From Pseudoalteromonas aurantia 208 (GTDB lineage Bacteria > Pseudomonadota > Gammaproteobacteria > Enterobacterales > Alteromonadaceae): a DNA stretch of 64,000 bases. Of the stretch, positions 35,009 to 43,151 are shown one piece after another; positions within the stretch are counted from its first letter, which is position 1; each line of letters begins with the position of its first letter. The stretch spans positions 1,798,001 through 1,862,000 of the forward strand of contig NZ_AQGV01000012.1 of the NCBI RefSeq assembly GCF_014858725.1, read 5' to 3'. Both the position numbers and the translations under genes were made by a program. Below the pieces are notes generated by a model. That model saw only the letters and a program-made list of their open reading frames with translations. It ran no database searches and had not been told where the DNA came from.

Positions 35009-36544
35009 CTAACCGCCGGTACTACACGGTGTGCAAGTTACACACTGAAAACATTGCAAACACTGCGGGGCACATTGATAACATTGCACACACTGCGGGG
35101 CGCATTGGAAACACTGCGCACATTGCGTAGCGCATTGGAAACACTGCGCACACTGCGGGGCGCATTGATAACACTGCGCACATTGCGTAGCGCATTGGAA
35201 ACACTGCGCACACTGCGGGGCGCATTGATAACACTGCGCACATTGCGTAGCGCATTGGAAACACTGCGCACACTGCGGGGCGCATTGATAACACTGCGCA
35301 CATTGCGTAGCGCATTGGAAACACTGCGCACACTGCGGGGCGCATTGATAACACTGCGCACATTGCGTAGCGCATTGGAAACACTGCGCACACTGCGGGG
35401 CGCATTGATAACACTGCGCACATTGCGTAGCGCATTGGAAACACTGCGCACACTGCGGGGCGCATTGATAACACTGCGCACATTGCGTAGCGCATTGGAA
35501 ACACTGCGCACACTGCGGGGCGCATTGATAACACTGCGCACATTGCGTAGCGCATTGGAAACACTGCGCACACTGCGGGGCGCATTGATAACACTGCGCA
35601 CATTGCGTAGCGCATTGGAAACACTGCGCACACTGCGGGGCGCATTGATAACACTGCGCACATTGCGTAGCGCATTGGAAACACTGCGCACACTGCGGGG
35701 CGCATTGATAACACTGCGCACATTGCGTAGCGCATTGGAAACACTGCGCACACTGCGGGGCGCATTGATAACACTGCGCACATTGCGTAGCGCATTGGAA
35801 ACACTGCGCACACTGCGGGGCGCATTGATAACACTGCGCACAGCAGTTCACAGCACAAGGAGAGCAGGTATCACATTGAGTAACAGGCTCGCATTGTTGG
35901 CAGAAATTCACGATACATGGATAGCAAGTCTCGCACTTAGTGATAGGTGCACACTGCTGGCATTGTAAATTTTGACCTGGCTGGCATGTCACACAGAACG
36001 TCACCACACATGGATAACAAGTGTCACACTGAGTGATCGGCTGGCATTGTTGACAGAAATTAACGACACATGGGTAGCAAGTGTCGCACTGAGTAATAGG
36101 CGCACATTGCTGACAGAGGGTAACAACACACGGGTAGCAAGTGTCGCATTTAGTGACTGGTGCACATTGCTGACATTGTAAGTTTTGACCTGGCTGGCAT
36201 AGTGCACAGAAATTAACAATACAAGGGTAACAGGTGACACACTTAGCGACAGGCTCACATGTTACACACTTGTAATTTGCATCGCATTGCACGCAGGCAA
36301 CACAAGGTGTTGGTGGGCCTAAAGGTTGATAGCTAGTACCAACCGGTGCGCATATAGCACACAATGTAGTGGTACATGGTGCACATAAAATTGTTGGTGT
36401 GATACAAGGAGTACAAGGTGTACAGTAATAACATACCGCACAATCTGCAATTCCTGGAGGGTTGCAGCGTGTTTCTAATGCTTTGACTTTAGAAGTGAGC
36501 TCTGTCACTTGTAATTGGAGTTCTTTAATTGCTTGTTCGCTCAT
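35009..36544 (-). CDS. Giant Cys-rich repetitive RiPP (TOMM) precursor
   Basis: The 511-residue protein begins with a Cys-poor amphipathic leader of about 30 residues (MSEQAIKELQLQVTELTSKV). The rest has a Cys at nearly every third or fourth position, about 130 Cys in all. Residues about 80-233 hold imperfect repeats of CQQCxPITQCDTCYPCVVNF type. Residues about 235-474 are twelve copies of a 20-residue unit alternating CAQCYQCAPQ and CAQCFQCATQ, built only from C, A, Q, Y, F, P and T with no charge. The tail ends CTPCSTGG. A YcaO cyclodehydratase directly downstream argues for a heterocyclised product. Metal binding in the manner of metallothionein is an alternative. AAGGAAAGTAAC precedes the ATG. 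No secretion signal is visible. Confidence 0.85.
   Translation of the reverse strand: MSEQAIKELQLQVTELTSKVKALETRCNPPGIADCAVCYYCTPCTPCITPTILCAPCTTTLCAICAPVGTSYQPLGPPTPCVACVQCDANYKCVTCEPVAKCVTCYPCIVNFCALCQPGQNLQCQQCAPVTKCDTCYPCVVTLCQQCAPITQCDTCYPCVVNFCQQCQPITQCDTCYPCVVTFCVTCQPGQNLQCQQCAPITKCETCYPCIVNFCQQCEPVTQCDTCSPCAVNCCAQCYQCAPQCAQCFQCATQCAQCYQCAPQCAQCFQCATQCAQCYQCAPQCAQCFQCATQCAQCYQCAPQCAQCFQCATQCAQCYQCAPQCAQCFQCATQCAQCYQCAPQCAQCFQCATQCAQCYQCAPQCAQCFQCATQCAQCYQCAPQCAQCFQCATQCAQCYQCAPQCAQCFQCATQCAQCYQCAPQCAQCFQCATQCAQCYQCAPQCAQCFQCATQCAQCYQCAPQCAQCFQCATQCAQCFQCAPQCVQCYQCAPQCLQCFQCVTCTPCSTGG
35101..35842 (-). repeat. 60-bp tandem repeat array inside the precursor gene
   Basis: Eleven identical 60-bp units fill 35161-35820. 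One variant unit lies before them (35101-35160) and a partial unit after (35821-35842). More degenerate units continue to about 35041. Each unit encodes 20 residues with six Cys. Because 60 is a multiple of 3, three other frames also stay open but are not genes. The absence of silent changes between units points to recent amplification or ongoing homogenisation. Confidence 0.97.
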
Positions 36545-36687
36545 GTTACTTTCCTTAAAGTTTATTTAATTGTCTTGTTTGGTATCGCATACCAAAAACA
36601 ACTTGGTTTGCTGCTTGCCGAATGTATGTCACAAGTGGCAAACAAAATGTCTTGAACAGACATATTCAGCACAATGCAATAACGTGT

Positions 36688-37809
36688 TTATTGCACTTTA
36701 AATAGGGTATTAGCAGTAATGTGTGGAAACTTATAACGGGTGCGTTTGCCGGGGTCTTTGCCATTAATCAAACTGAAGTCCAAAGTAATATCTTGGGTGT
36801 ACTGCAGCATATCTAGGCCATTAGACAGTCGTTCTAACCACAAAGTAGTTTTGAACCGAGGTACGTCTGCATGTGCTTTCATAAATGGTGTATTGGCAAT
36901 ATTGCCATCTGTTTCTGTATCAACATCTAGCACCGTGGTCTCGACCACACCTATGCCTTGTTGATAAAGGCTATCTAAAGCAACTTGCAGCACAATATTG
37001 GGGTTAACATTGGGGTTTTCAGGAATATCAACACCATATGGGACTTTAAAGCTGTTACCGCCAGCCGTTGGCAAGGCATTAGCAACAGGAATACTCGGTG
37101 CACCTCCAAAGCTGTCGTGATGACCAATAGCCAGAATAGAATTACCATGAGGAACTGAAACCTGTTTTACGATAGTTCGGTTCTGCTCTTGCTGAGGTAA
37201 TGGGTCGGGGGTATCTGGGACCCATGGCGCTATGTTCAGAGTTCCTTGCCCTTGAGGCGCCGTCACCTGATGTAACCAACTCCCATTTTCAGCATGCACA
37301 AGCGCATCTTTTTGAGGGCCATCGGCAAAAAACACCCGCTGTGAGTAAAAAATAGTGTATGCATCTTGTTCATAATTACCTGCCCGATTAGCGACTTTTC
37401 CCTGAATGGCACTAAACGTCATGACTTCATAATAAGAGATATTTTTTAAGATAAACCCATTAGGAGCGTTGTCTTGCGGGATAGGCATGACATTAAACCC
37501 CCCGTATCGGGTACTGACCCAAGTACCGATTAAACCCGCTAATGGTCCGAGTTTTTCAAGAATGTCACATTTTTGATCGCCGCCACCGGCTGCAATCAGC
37601 GGAACATTAAAATCTGGGACAAAATGAGGTTGTTCTGGGTTTGTGGCTTTATCGGTGCAGTTATTAAGCGGTTGTGGAATACAGGTGGCGCAACGTAAAA
37701 TGGCGTTGTGCTCACTTGCTGTAGAACATTGTTTATTGAGATCTTCAAATGCAGATTGAAGTTGCGCGACTTCAACTTGTAATTGCGCAATAGGATCTGG
37801 CTTGCTCAT
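36688..37809 (-). CDS. Nitrobindin-like (heme-binding beta-barrel) protein with a RiPP-type leader
   Basis: The 373-residue protein opens with MSKPDPIAQLQVEVAQLQ..., which aligns with the first 28 residues of the Cys-rich precursor. A short Cys-containing stretch (RCATCIPQPLNNC) follows. From about residue 85 on it resembles the DUF1794/nitrobindin beta-barrel (LAGLIGTWVSTRYGG, an FYSQRVFF strand, HAENGSWLHQV), extended beyond the usual 150-200 residues. The ribosome site AAGGAAAGTAAACT is also nearly the same as that of the precursor. It may bind heme or a lipid-like ligand, act as a carrier, or itself be modified (all inference). It is the first gene of the RiPP operon, 143 bp upstream of the precursor. 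Confidence 0.6.
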   Translation of the reverse strand: MSKPDPIAQLQVEVAQLQSAFEDLNKQCSTASEHNAILRCATCIPQPLNNCTDKATNPEQPHFVPDFNVPLIAAGGGDQKCDILEKLGPLAGLIGTWVSTRYGGFNVMPIPQDNAPNGFILKNISYYEVMTFSAIQGKVANRAGNYEQDAYTIFYSQRVFFADGPQKDALVHAENGSWLHQVTAPQGQGTLNIAPWVPDTPDPLPQQEQNRTIVKQVSVPHGNSILAIGHHDSFGGAPSIPVANALPTAGGNSFKVPYGVDIPENPNVNPNIVLQVALDSLYQQGIGVVETTVLDVDTETDGNIANTPFMKAHADVPRFKTTLWLERLSNGLDMLQYTQDITLDFSLINGKDPGKRTRYKFPHITANTLFKVQ

Positions 37810-38280
37810 AGTTTACTTTCCTTGCTGTGCATAAATTAACGATTGATTAATTTTTCATCAGATTTTGAGTATATCAGCAAGGCTTTTTTAGGGTATTACA
37901 CTCCATTACACAAAAAAATAGGCGTTTTTCACTGGCACACATATGCACCGCTATTACTGCCTGAGATAGATGTTACCTCTTAGTAATTACGATTTGCCTT
38001 CGCCATGAAAAACAAGCAATTTTAGATGAGGGTCGTCTTAGGTAATATCTTCAACGGCTCCGACCTCATTGGTTTTTTGAACCCATTGGTTTGCTGACCC
38101 CCTTGGTTTGGTATAGTGGCCCTAAACGATAAGCTGTATCGACTGATTTAGGCTGCGATGAGATCGCAATAAGAGACCCTCAACGATTTTAACTGCTAAC
38201 CGACATAGCGTAGTTGAATAGATTTAAGAATTTCCATTACAAGTTAGCTGCTTAAAGGAAGCTAAAAATAATCGTTATGT
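37810..38280. other. Gene-free region upstream of the RiPP operon
   Basis: This 471-bp region should contain the operon promoter; AT-rich sequence directly before 37809 would fit. Short TTGGTTT motifs repeat at about 38069-38112, and small hairpins such as CGATA-agctg-TATCG lie near 38128. No ORF is supported. Confidence 0.45.
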
Positions 38281-38802
38281 TTACTTGATCGGGGAAGGTT
38301 CATATGTGTAATCCGTAACTACATATAAACCAAAAATATTTTCTTGGACCTCAATCATAAGCTCGTTACCTACTGCTTGAGAATTCCAAAATTTTTCACC
38401 AACGTTTAGATCTAACATACCGTATTCTGCTGGAGCAATAGCCAATATATAGCTAGTCGATTTTCCTCTGCTAATTCTTTTTTCGGTTATTTCAGTATTC
38501 AAGTACTCAGGCTCACCAACTAACATGTAAGAATTCGAGAACCCTATAACCGAGAGAAAAAAGAACATATACGTTGTTCTACGCTGGCTTCTAAAAAAAT
38601 TCCTTTTATCTACAAAACTATCCCAAATTTCAGATGGATTACGCTTTTTTTGCAAGATAAGCCCTACGACTAAACCAAATAGAGCTGTTCCTAAGACTAA
38701 TTCGAAACCGTAAAAAGTGCTGTTCACGGTTTCGATTGAAAACCAAAAACCTAATATTAAGGAAATAAACCACAGAAATTGAGACGTTTTATCAGTTTTC
38801 AT
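38281..38802 (-). CDS. Small membrane protein, unknown
   Basis: The 173-residue protein has hydrophobic segments near residues 8-24, 33-50 and 78-96, then a C-terminal soluble beta-rich part (about 100-173). No family is recognised. The ATG lies only 6 bp after the end of an IS91-like 3' terminus/attC-like palindrome. The gene looks like a captured cassette: single, short, without a clear ribosome site or functional neighbours. Confidence 0.6.
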   Translation of the reverse strand: MKTDKTSQFLWFISLILGFWFSIETVNSTFYGFELVLGTALFGLVVGLILQKKRNPSEIWDSFVDKRNFFRSQRRTTYMFFFLSVIGFSNSYMLVGEPEYLNTEITEKRISRGKSTSYILAIAPAEYGMLDLNVGEKFWNSQAVGNELMIEVQENIFGLYVVTDYTYEPSPIK

Positions 38803-38812
38803 AAGTACAGCT

Positions 38813-39240
38813 AACTATTTAGTATTTATGCGGCACGCTGTTTGTGCTGCATAATCGCTTGTTGGACTGAGTCGCTACCTGCTCGGTGTGTCAGAGTTGG
38901 TGTTATTTATGCTGCGGGAATTTGCTATTTGCTTTTAGTGGCGTAACTTTTCTTATGCCTATTTTCTTATGCCTATTTTATTAGCTTGCTTATCGCGCTT
39001 AAGCCATTCCTGCATTACTCAGTGCGTTTTATCTTGCCATTAGAGCTAATTTTCGCTGATTTATCAATGATATTATCACCCCGCACGCATTTTTCTAGCC
39101 CGAACACTTAAGCAGCTTAACGCGTTGATTTAATTCAGCAAGCTCTGCTGCTAACTCGTTCGTGCTAATTTCATGGTCTCTTCACTTGAATTAACCCTTT
39201 CGTTAAATCGTAAGACCCCGACTTTGCATACTTCAAAGAA
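38813..39240 (-). mobile_element. IS91-like 3' end, copy A
   Basis: About 425 bp is roughly 90% identical to 43152-43561. On the minus strand it starts with the last codons of an IS91-type transposase (EVCKVGVLRFNERV, stop) and ends in a hairpin ATGCAGCAC/GTGCCGCAT followed by AAATAGTTA. The two copies diverge immediately after that, which marks the element end. A 16-bp tandem duplication (TTCTTATGCCTATTTT) is unique to this copy. Confidence 0.7.
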
Positions 39241-39261
39241 ATTTGTGCCTGCCCGAAGAAA

Positions 39262-40490
39262 CAGTGACACCCACTTAAAAAATTAAAACCAATCAGCAGG
39301 CAATGTTCTACCTGAGATATCGCCTAGTTAGTAACATTGAATTAACTACATGTGCTATAAGCTCAAAGATAGGGATAATTGAACTCATGCCCAGCAACAA
39401 GGCACGCCTAACCCGCCAAACCATGGTGTGTTGGTTATATAGAAATTATCTTTGTGGTATAAACATTAGGCCAGTAACTTTTCACACTGCTTATAATTAG
39501 CGCGCCGTTTTATTTCTAGGCTCGCACAATAATTATCTAGCTTTTGAGGTCGCCCTACTGCGCCATGGAATACTTTGGTAAATTGTGTGGTGAGTTTTTT
39601 CCAGTTTTCTGGGGCTATGTTGAGCCTGTCTAAAATTGGGGAGTTGATTGGGTTGATAGCGCCACGTTTGTCTGTTCGCATACATCTGCCTGTTAACTCT
39701 ACCAGTTCTAAGTATGACTTTAATTCAAAGGGTAAACCTTTAGGCATATGTTTTCTGGGGCTGCCTGCAAAACGTGCTAAGTGTTTAGGTTGTTTGCCTT
39801 CTTTGGCATGTTCACAGCGTGTTTTAACACTGCTATAGTCTGACGCTTCGGGTGTCTCAGCCATTTTGGCTCTGATTGGATTTAAATCAACATACGCCAT
39901 ACAAGCTGCCAATGCAGCTTCATCAAGTAAAGCTTGTGATTTAAAGCGCCCTTCCCAGAATCGACCCGTACAACCATCTTCTTTATTCGCTTTTCGGGCA
40001 ATGCTTTCATTCAGTACCCGCATAAACCAACTGATACTCGCTAAACGCTCTCTAAATTGTTCAATGTCTTTATTTAAAAAGTATTGCTGCGCTGAGTCTA
40101 GCCGCTCACCCTGAAGGTACTTATGAGACAGTATGGTGCCTTTAAACAGCTTATGCCACCTGATGATAAGCGCTTTATCACTCAGCCTTTTAGCTTTTAT
40201 ATCATCTACACAATACAATGTGAGTATGGTTACTCATCACTGCATACGCACACACATCAATACAAAATACTTTAGCAAGTTCCAGTAATTTTGACTCTAT
40301 CCAGCCTCTTCTATGTTCATACGACTGGCCTGTTGCCTTATCTTCACCACACAAATAAGCACGGCGAACACACCGTGAAATACAATGGTAGTATTTGGTG
40401 TCGGTTAAACTCACTTGTCTTTTGCGTGCTGTGGCCATTAGGAAAAGCGCCTATCTTTTAAGCTGAATTTAAAAGATAGGCAATGAATCC
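39262..40490 (-). mobile_element. Y1/RAYT-type transposable element, copy 1 (inactive)
   Basis: This region is homologous to 40586-41810 over the 3' flank, the transposase gene and the hairpin at 40450-40480 (CCTATCTTTT / AAAAGATAGG). The left end carries ACAGTGACACCCACT. Homology stops just beyond the hairpin, so the right end with GGGTGTCA is missing. The transposase is frameshifted. Confidence 0.7.
39466..40438 (-). pseudogene. Frameshifted Y1-type transposase (copy 1)
   Basis: The N-terminal 78 codons (MATARKRQVSLTDTKYYH..., to HTHIVLCR) and the C-terminal 250 codons lie in different frames. Comparison with copy 2 shows a 2-base deletion near 40210, directly after the metal-binding HTH (HUH-type) motif. 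Otherwise the two proteins are over 90% identical. The shift should inactivate the enzyme. Confidence 0.85.
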
Positions 40491-40585
40491 CGAATTCAAG
40501 TTCCAAGTGCACCACGTATAAAAACTAGATAAAAATAAGACACTTCTCAGTTTCTGCTAATGTAAATGTGCGACCAAACAAAAAA

Positions 40586-41900
40586 CAGTGACACCCACTC
40601 AAAAAATTAAAACCAATCAGCAGGCAATGTTCTACCTGAGATATCGCCTAGTTAGTAACATTGAATTAACTACATGTGCTATAAGCTCAAAGATAGGGAT
40701 AATTGAACTCATGCCCAGCAACAAGGCGCGTCTAACCCGCCAACCATGGTGCGTTGGTTATCTACAGATTACCTTGATAGCCTAAAAATTAAGCCAGTAG
40801 CTTTTCACATTGCTTATAATTAGCGCGCCGTTTTATTTCTAGGCTCGCACAATAATTATCTAGCTTTTGAGGTCGCCCTACTGCGCCATGGAATACTTTG
40901 GTAAATTGTGTGGTGAGTTTTAACCAGTTTTCTGAGGCAATGTTGAGCCTATCTAAAATTGGAGAGTTGATAGGGTTGATAGCGCCGCGCTTGTCTGTTC
41001 GCATACATCGGCCAGTTAATTCTACCAGTTCTAAGTAGGACTTTAATTCAAAAGGTAAACCTTTGGGCATGTGCTTTCTGGGGCTACCTGCAAAACGTGC
41101 CAATTGTTTAGGTTGCTTGCCTTCTTTGGCATGTTCACAGCGAGTTTTTACACTGGTGTAGTCTGAGGTTTCGGGTGTATCAGCCATTTTGGCTCTAACT
41201 GGGTTTAAATCAACATACGCCATACAGGCAGCCAGTGCCGCTTCATCAAGTAAGGCTTGTGATTTAAAACGGCCTTCCCAAAATCGACCCGTACAGTTAT
41301 CTTCTTTATTCGCTTTTCGGGCAATGCTTTCATTCAGTACCCGCATAAACCAACTGATACTCGCTAAGCGTTCTCTAAATTGTTCAATGTCTTTATTTAA
41401 AAAATACTGTTGGGCTGAATCTAGTCGCTCACCTTGAAGGAACTTATGAGACAGTATGGTGCCTTTAAACAGCTTATGCCACCTGATCACAATCGTTTTA
41501 TCACTCAGTCTTTTAGCTTTTATATCATCTACATACAGCACAGTATGCGTATGGTTGCTCATCACCGCATACGCACACACATCAATACAAAACACTTTGG
41601 CAAGTTCAAGTAGTTTATCTTCTATCCAGCCTCTTCTGTGCTCATACGATTGACCTGTTACCTTATCTTCACCACACAAATAAGCACGACGAACACACCG
41701 TGAAATACAATGGTAGTATTTGGTATCCGTTAAACTCACTTGTCTTTTTCGTGCTGTGGCCATGAGGGAATTGTCTATCTTTTAAGCTGAATCTAAAAGA
41801 TAGATGATGAATGAAAAACAATCAATTTTGAATGGGTGTCAGTTTAAATTCCGTGATGAATGAAAAATCGTCAATTTTGGATGGGTGTCAGTTTAAATTT
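40586..41900 (-). mobile_element. Y1/RAYT-type transposable element, copy 2 (intact)
   Basis: The left end is ACAGTGACACCCACT. The right end has TGGGTGTCAGTTTAAATT twice (41833-41850 and 41882-41899) inside a 49-bp tandem duplication. The ends thus form imperfect inverted repeats around TGACACCCA. A 10-bp sub-terminal hairpin (41774-41804) lies upstream of the transposase gene, as in REP-associated elements. Confidence 0.7.
40789..41763 (-). CDS. IS200/RAYT-type (Y1) transposase
   Basis: The 324-residue single-strand DNA transposase is of the HUH superfamily. It contains a His-x-His motif in MSNHTHTVL and later the family's AYVDLNPVRAKM segment. A GRFWEGRFKSQALLDE motif typical of REP-associated tyrosine transposases lies between. 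The protein is longer than canonical IS200 transposase (about 150 aa), which supports the RAYT-like group. The element is flanked by hairpins, and a damaged copy lies immediately next to it in the same direction. Confidence 0.88.
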   Translation of the reverse strand: MATARKRQVSLTDTKYYHCISRCVRRAYLCGEDKVTGQSYEHRRGWIEDKLLELAKVFCIDVCAYAVMSNHTHTVLYVDDIKAKRLSDKTIVIRWHKLFKGTILSHKFLQGERLDSAQQYFLNKDIEQFRERLASISWFMRVLNESIARKANKEDNCTGRFWEGRFKSQALLDEAALAACMAYVDLNPVRAKMADTPETSDYTSVKTRCEHAKEGKQPKQLARFAGSPRKHMPKGLPFELKSYLELVELTGRCMRTDKRGAINPINSPILDRLNIASENWLKLTTQFTKVFHGAVGRPQKLDNYCASLEIKRRANYKQCEKLLA

Positions 41901-41903
41901 GTT
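41806..41903. repeat. 49-bp tandem duplication at the transposon right end
   Basis: Two units (41806-41854 and 41855-41903) start GATGAATGAAAAA and include TGGGTGTCAGTTTAAATT. They differ at a few positions. Confidence 0.8.
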
Positions 41904-41913
41904 ACTTCACCCG

Positions 41914-42321
41914 CTAATCCCACCAGATAAATACTTTGTTATTTTTAACATCAGTTTCAGAGTTGAATTCTATACCTTGCGAGATAGCTTCTTGTTTGAA
42001 TATTTCGAACAATGCTGCTTTTTGAGACTCAGAGCTAGGCATTGTTACGACAATGGCATCTGCGTATGGCCCGCCTTCTTTTTCTATTCTATCTTTATCT
42101 TTGTAAATTGAGTCACTAGAAATAACTACTTTAACTGCACCTAAATCGTATAGTTTATTTACAAAACTAATAGCGTCCTCTGTTCCTGCGAATCTGTTTC
42201 CTGCTAGGGCATGCTTGTTTTGATTTTCTTCAAGCCAAGTATTTGCTTCAGGTGAGCTTGATTTAAAAAAGAAAAAAGCAACAACGATAAATATTAAGAT
42301 AATTACGACGATTTTTAACAT
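41914..42321 (-). CDS. Small membrane-anchored protein, unknown
   Basis: The 135 residues start with a 20-residue membrane helix (MLKIVVIILIFIVVAFFFF), followed by a soluble alpha/beta domain of about 100 residues with no known family. A strong AAGGAAGG ribosome site lies before the ATG, and the attC-like site ends 14 bp upstream of the start. Short size, orphan content and position suggest a gene cassette. Confidence 0.62.
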   Translation of the reverse strand: MLKIVVIILIFIVVAFFFFKSSSPEANTWLEENQNKHALAGNRFAGTEDAISFVNKLYDLGAVKVVISSDSIYKDKDRIEKEGGPYADAIVVTMPSSESQKAALFEIFKQEAISQGIEFNSETDVKNNKVFIWWD

Positions 42322-42335
42322 GACCTTCCTTAGAG

Positions 42336-42386
42336 AGCTAACACCGGCAGCAGCGGACGGAGGTCCGTTACCTGCCCTTGTTATAT
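42336..42386 (-). other. attC-like palindromic site
   Basis: On the minus strand the 51 bp read ATATAAC, then GGGCAG, CGGAC-CTCC-GTCCG, CTGCC and finally GTTAGCT. These correspond to R'', L'', inner stem, L' and R' of integron attC sites, with unpaired bases between the boxes. The stop codon of the upstream gene (42381-42383) lies within the R''-like box, as is common in cassettes. The box pair is not a perfect match to RYYYAAC/GTTRRRY. Confidence 0.5.
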
Positions 42387-42860
42387 TTCATTTTTAACTC
42401 TCTCCCACTCTCTTTTTAGAATGAGTTGAGATTGCGATATTGTAGACCTGTGAGCAGCCCAAAACCTAGCATCATTTTCAAGGGAACTGCCTGATGAAAT
42501 TGCAGCCTCCATTTCTTTAATATGCTCAAGTAACTGCAAGTGATCCTCTTCGTTTAAGTTTAAGTACAAATTTAGTCTGCTGATAGCTTCTGTAATATGA
42601 AGATACTCACTGTCTGAGCGATCCTCGTAACCCGCAGCCCAATAATGAGCACATTTACCAGTGATATCAGCTAATAGAATTCTAAGTTCATTTATCCAAG
42701 ATTGGCGGATAGGCGCTATGATTTGTTTATTAGCTACACGAAGATCGTGACGACTCTTTCTATTTGCAACAATCATCGATATCAGTGGGCCGAAAAATAC
42801 CGCCAACGCCGCAACTGCCAACGAAAGAACCGGTATCAAAGGTGTTAGATCCTTGAGCAT
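42381..42860 (-). CDS. Small membrane protein, unknown
   Basis: The 159 residues have one N-terminal membrane helix (about 8-32, PLIPVLSLAVAALAVFFGPL), a basic segment with RKSRHDLR, then a helical cytosolic domain with many Glu/Leu. This layout is common among short proteins of integron cassettes and defence-adjacent genes, but no family is named. AGGAG precedes the ATG. Its stop codon lies in the attC-like site. Confidence 0.62.
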   Translation of the reverse strand: MLKDLTPLIPVLSLAVAALAVFFGPLISMIVANRKSRHDLRVANKQIIAPIRQSWINELRILLADITGKCAHYWAAGYEDRSDSEYLHITEAISRLNLYLNLNEEDHLQLLEHIKEMEAAISSGSSLENDARFWAAHRSTISQSQLILKREWERVKNEI

Positions 42861-42874
42861 AACTCTCCTAAGAA

Positions 42875-42907
42875 ATATAACGTCCGCTCATAATGCGCTT
42901 GTTATGT
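42875..42907 (-). other. Short attC-like remnant
   Basis: The minus strand reads ACATAAC-AAGCGC ... GCGGAC-GTTATAT in 33 bp between two small genes. The outer boxes pair, but the site is shorter than normal attC sites and the inner stem is weak. Confidence 0.3.
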
Positions 42908-42929
42908 TTCAAATACACAAACCACAAAG

Positions 42930-43124
42930 TTAATTTGTCATGTGGTGATGAATAAACAGAACAGCCCATAACAATATTGCACTACCGATAAAGATGAATA
43001 AACCTTTAAGGCTAAAGCTACTAATTCTATGTTTGCAAACGGGACACACAAAATATGACTTGTTCATTGCCACTTTAACTTCTAGGGGCACAATATCCGC
43101 TTTGCATTTTTTACACTGAGCCAT
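42930..43124 (-). CDS. Small zinc-ribbon membrane protein
   Basis: The 64 residues contain two CxxC pairs (Cys4/Cys7 and Cys27/Cys30), which should bind one zinc, followed by a membrane helix (about 42-58) and a short His-rich tail. No family name can be given. There is no clear ribosome site. The start lies 25 bp from the terminus of the IS91-like copy B. Confidence 0.6.
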   Translation of the reverse strand: MAQCKKCKADIVPLEVKVAMNKSYFVCPVCKHRISSFSLKGLFIFIGSAILLWAVLFIHHHMTN

Positions 43125-43151
43125 TTAAGTTTGCATACCCTGATTGAAACA

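Noticed and set aside
35041..35842. CRISPR array
   Set aside because: The units are contiguous 60-bp repeats without unique spacers and lie inside a coding frame. No cas genes are present.
35022..35858. Two further minus-strand ORFs in other frames of the array
   Set aside because: Same periodicity effect. They lack start signals, and their composition follows from the repeat alone.
34991..35968. Long plus-strand ORF (325 aa, TLRTLRSALE-type repeats) across the precursor array
   Set aside because: The 60-bp repeat is a multiple of 3, so stop-free frames arise in several phases. The minus-strand frame has a leader, a ribosome site and operon context; this one has none.
38150..38280. Further attC site after the 38281 gene
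   Set aside because: ATAACGA and GTTAGCA motifs are present, but I could not pair inner boxes between them.
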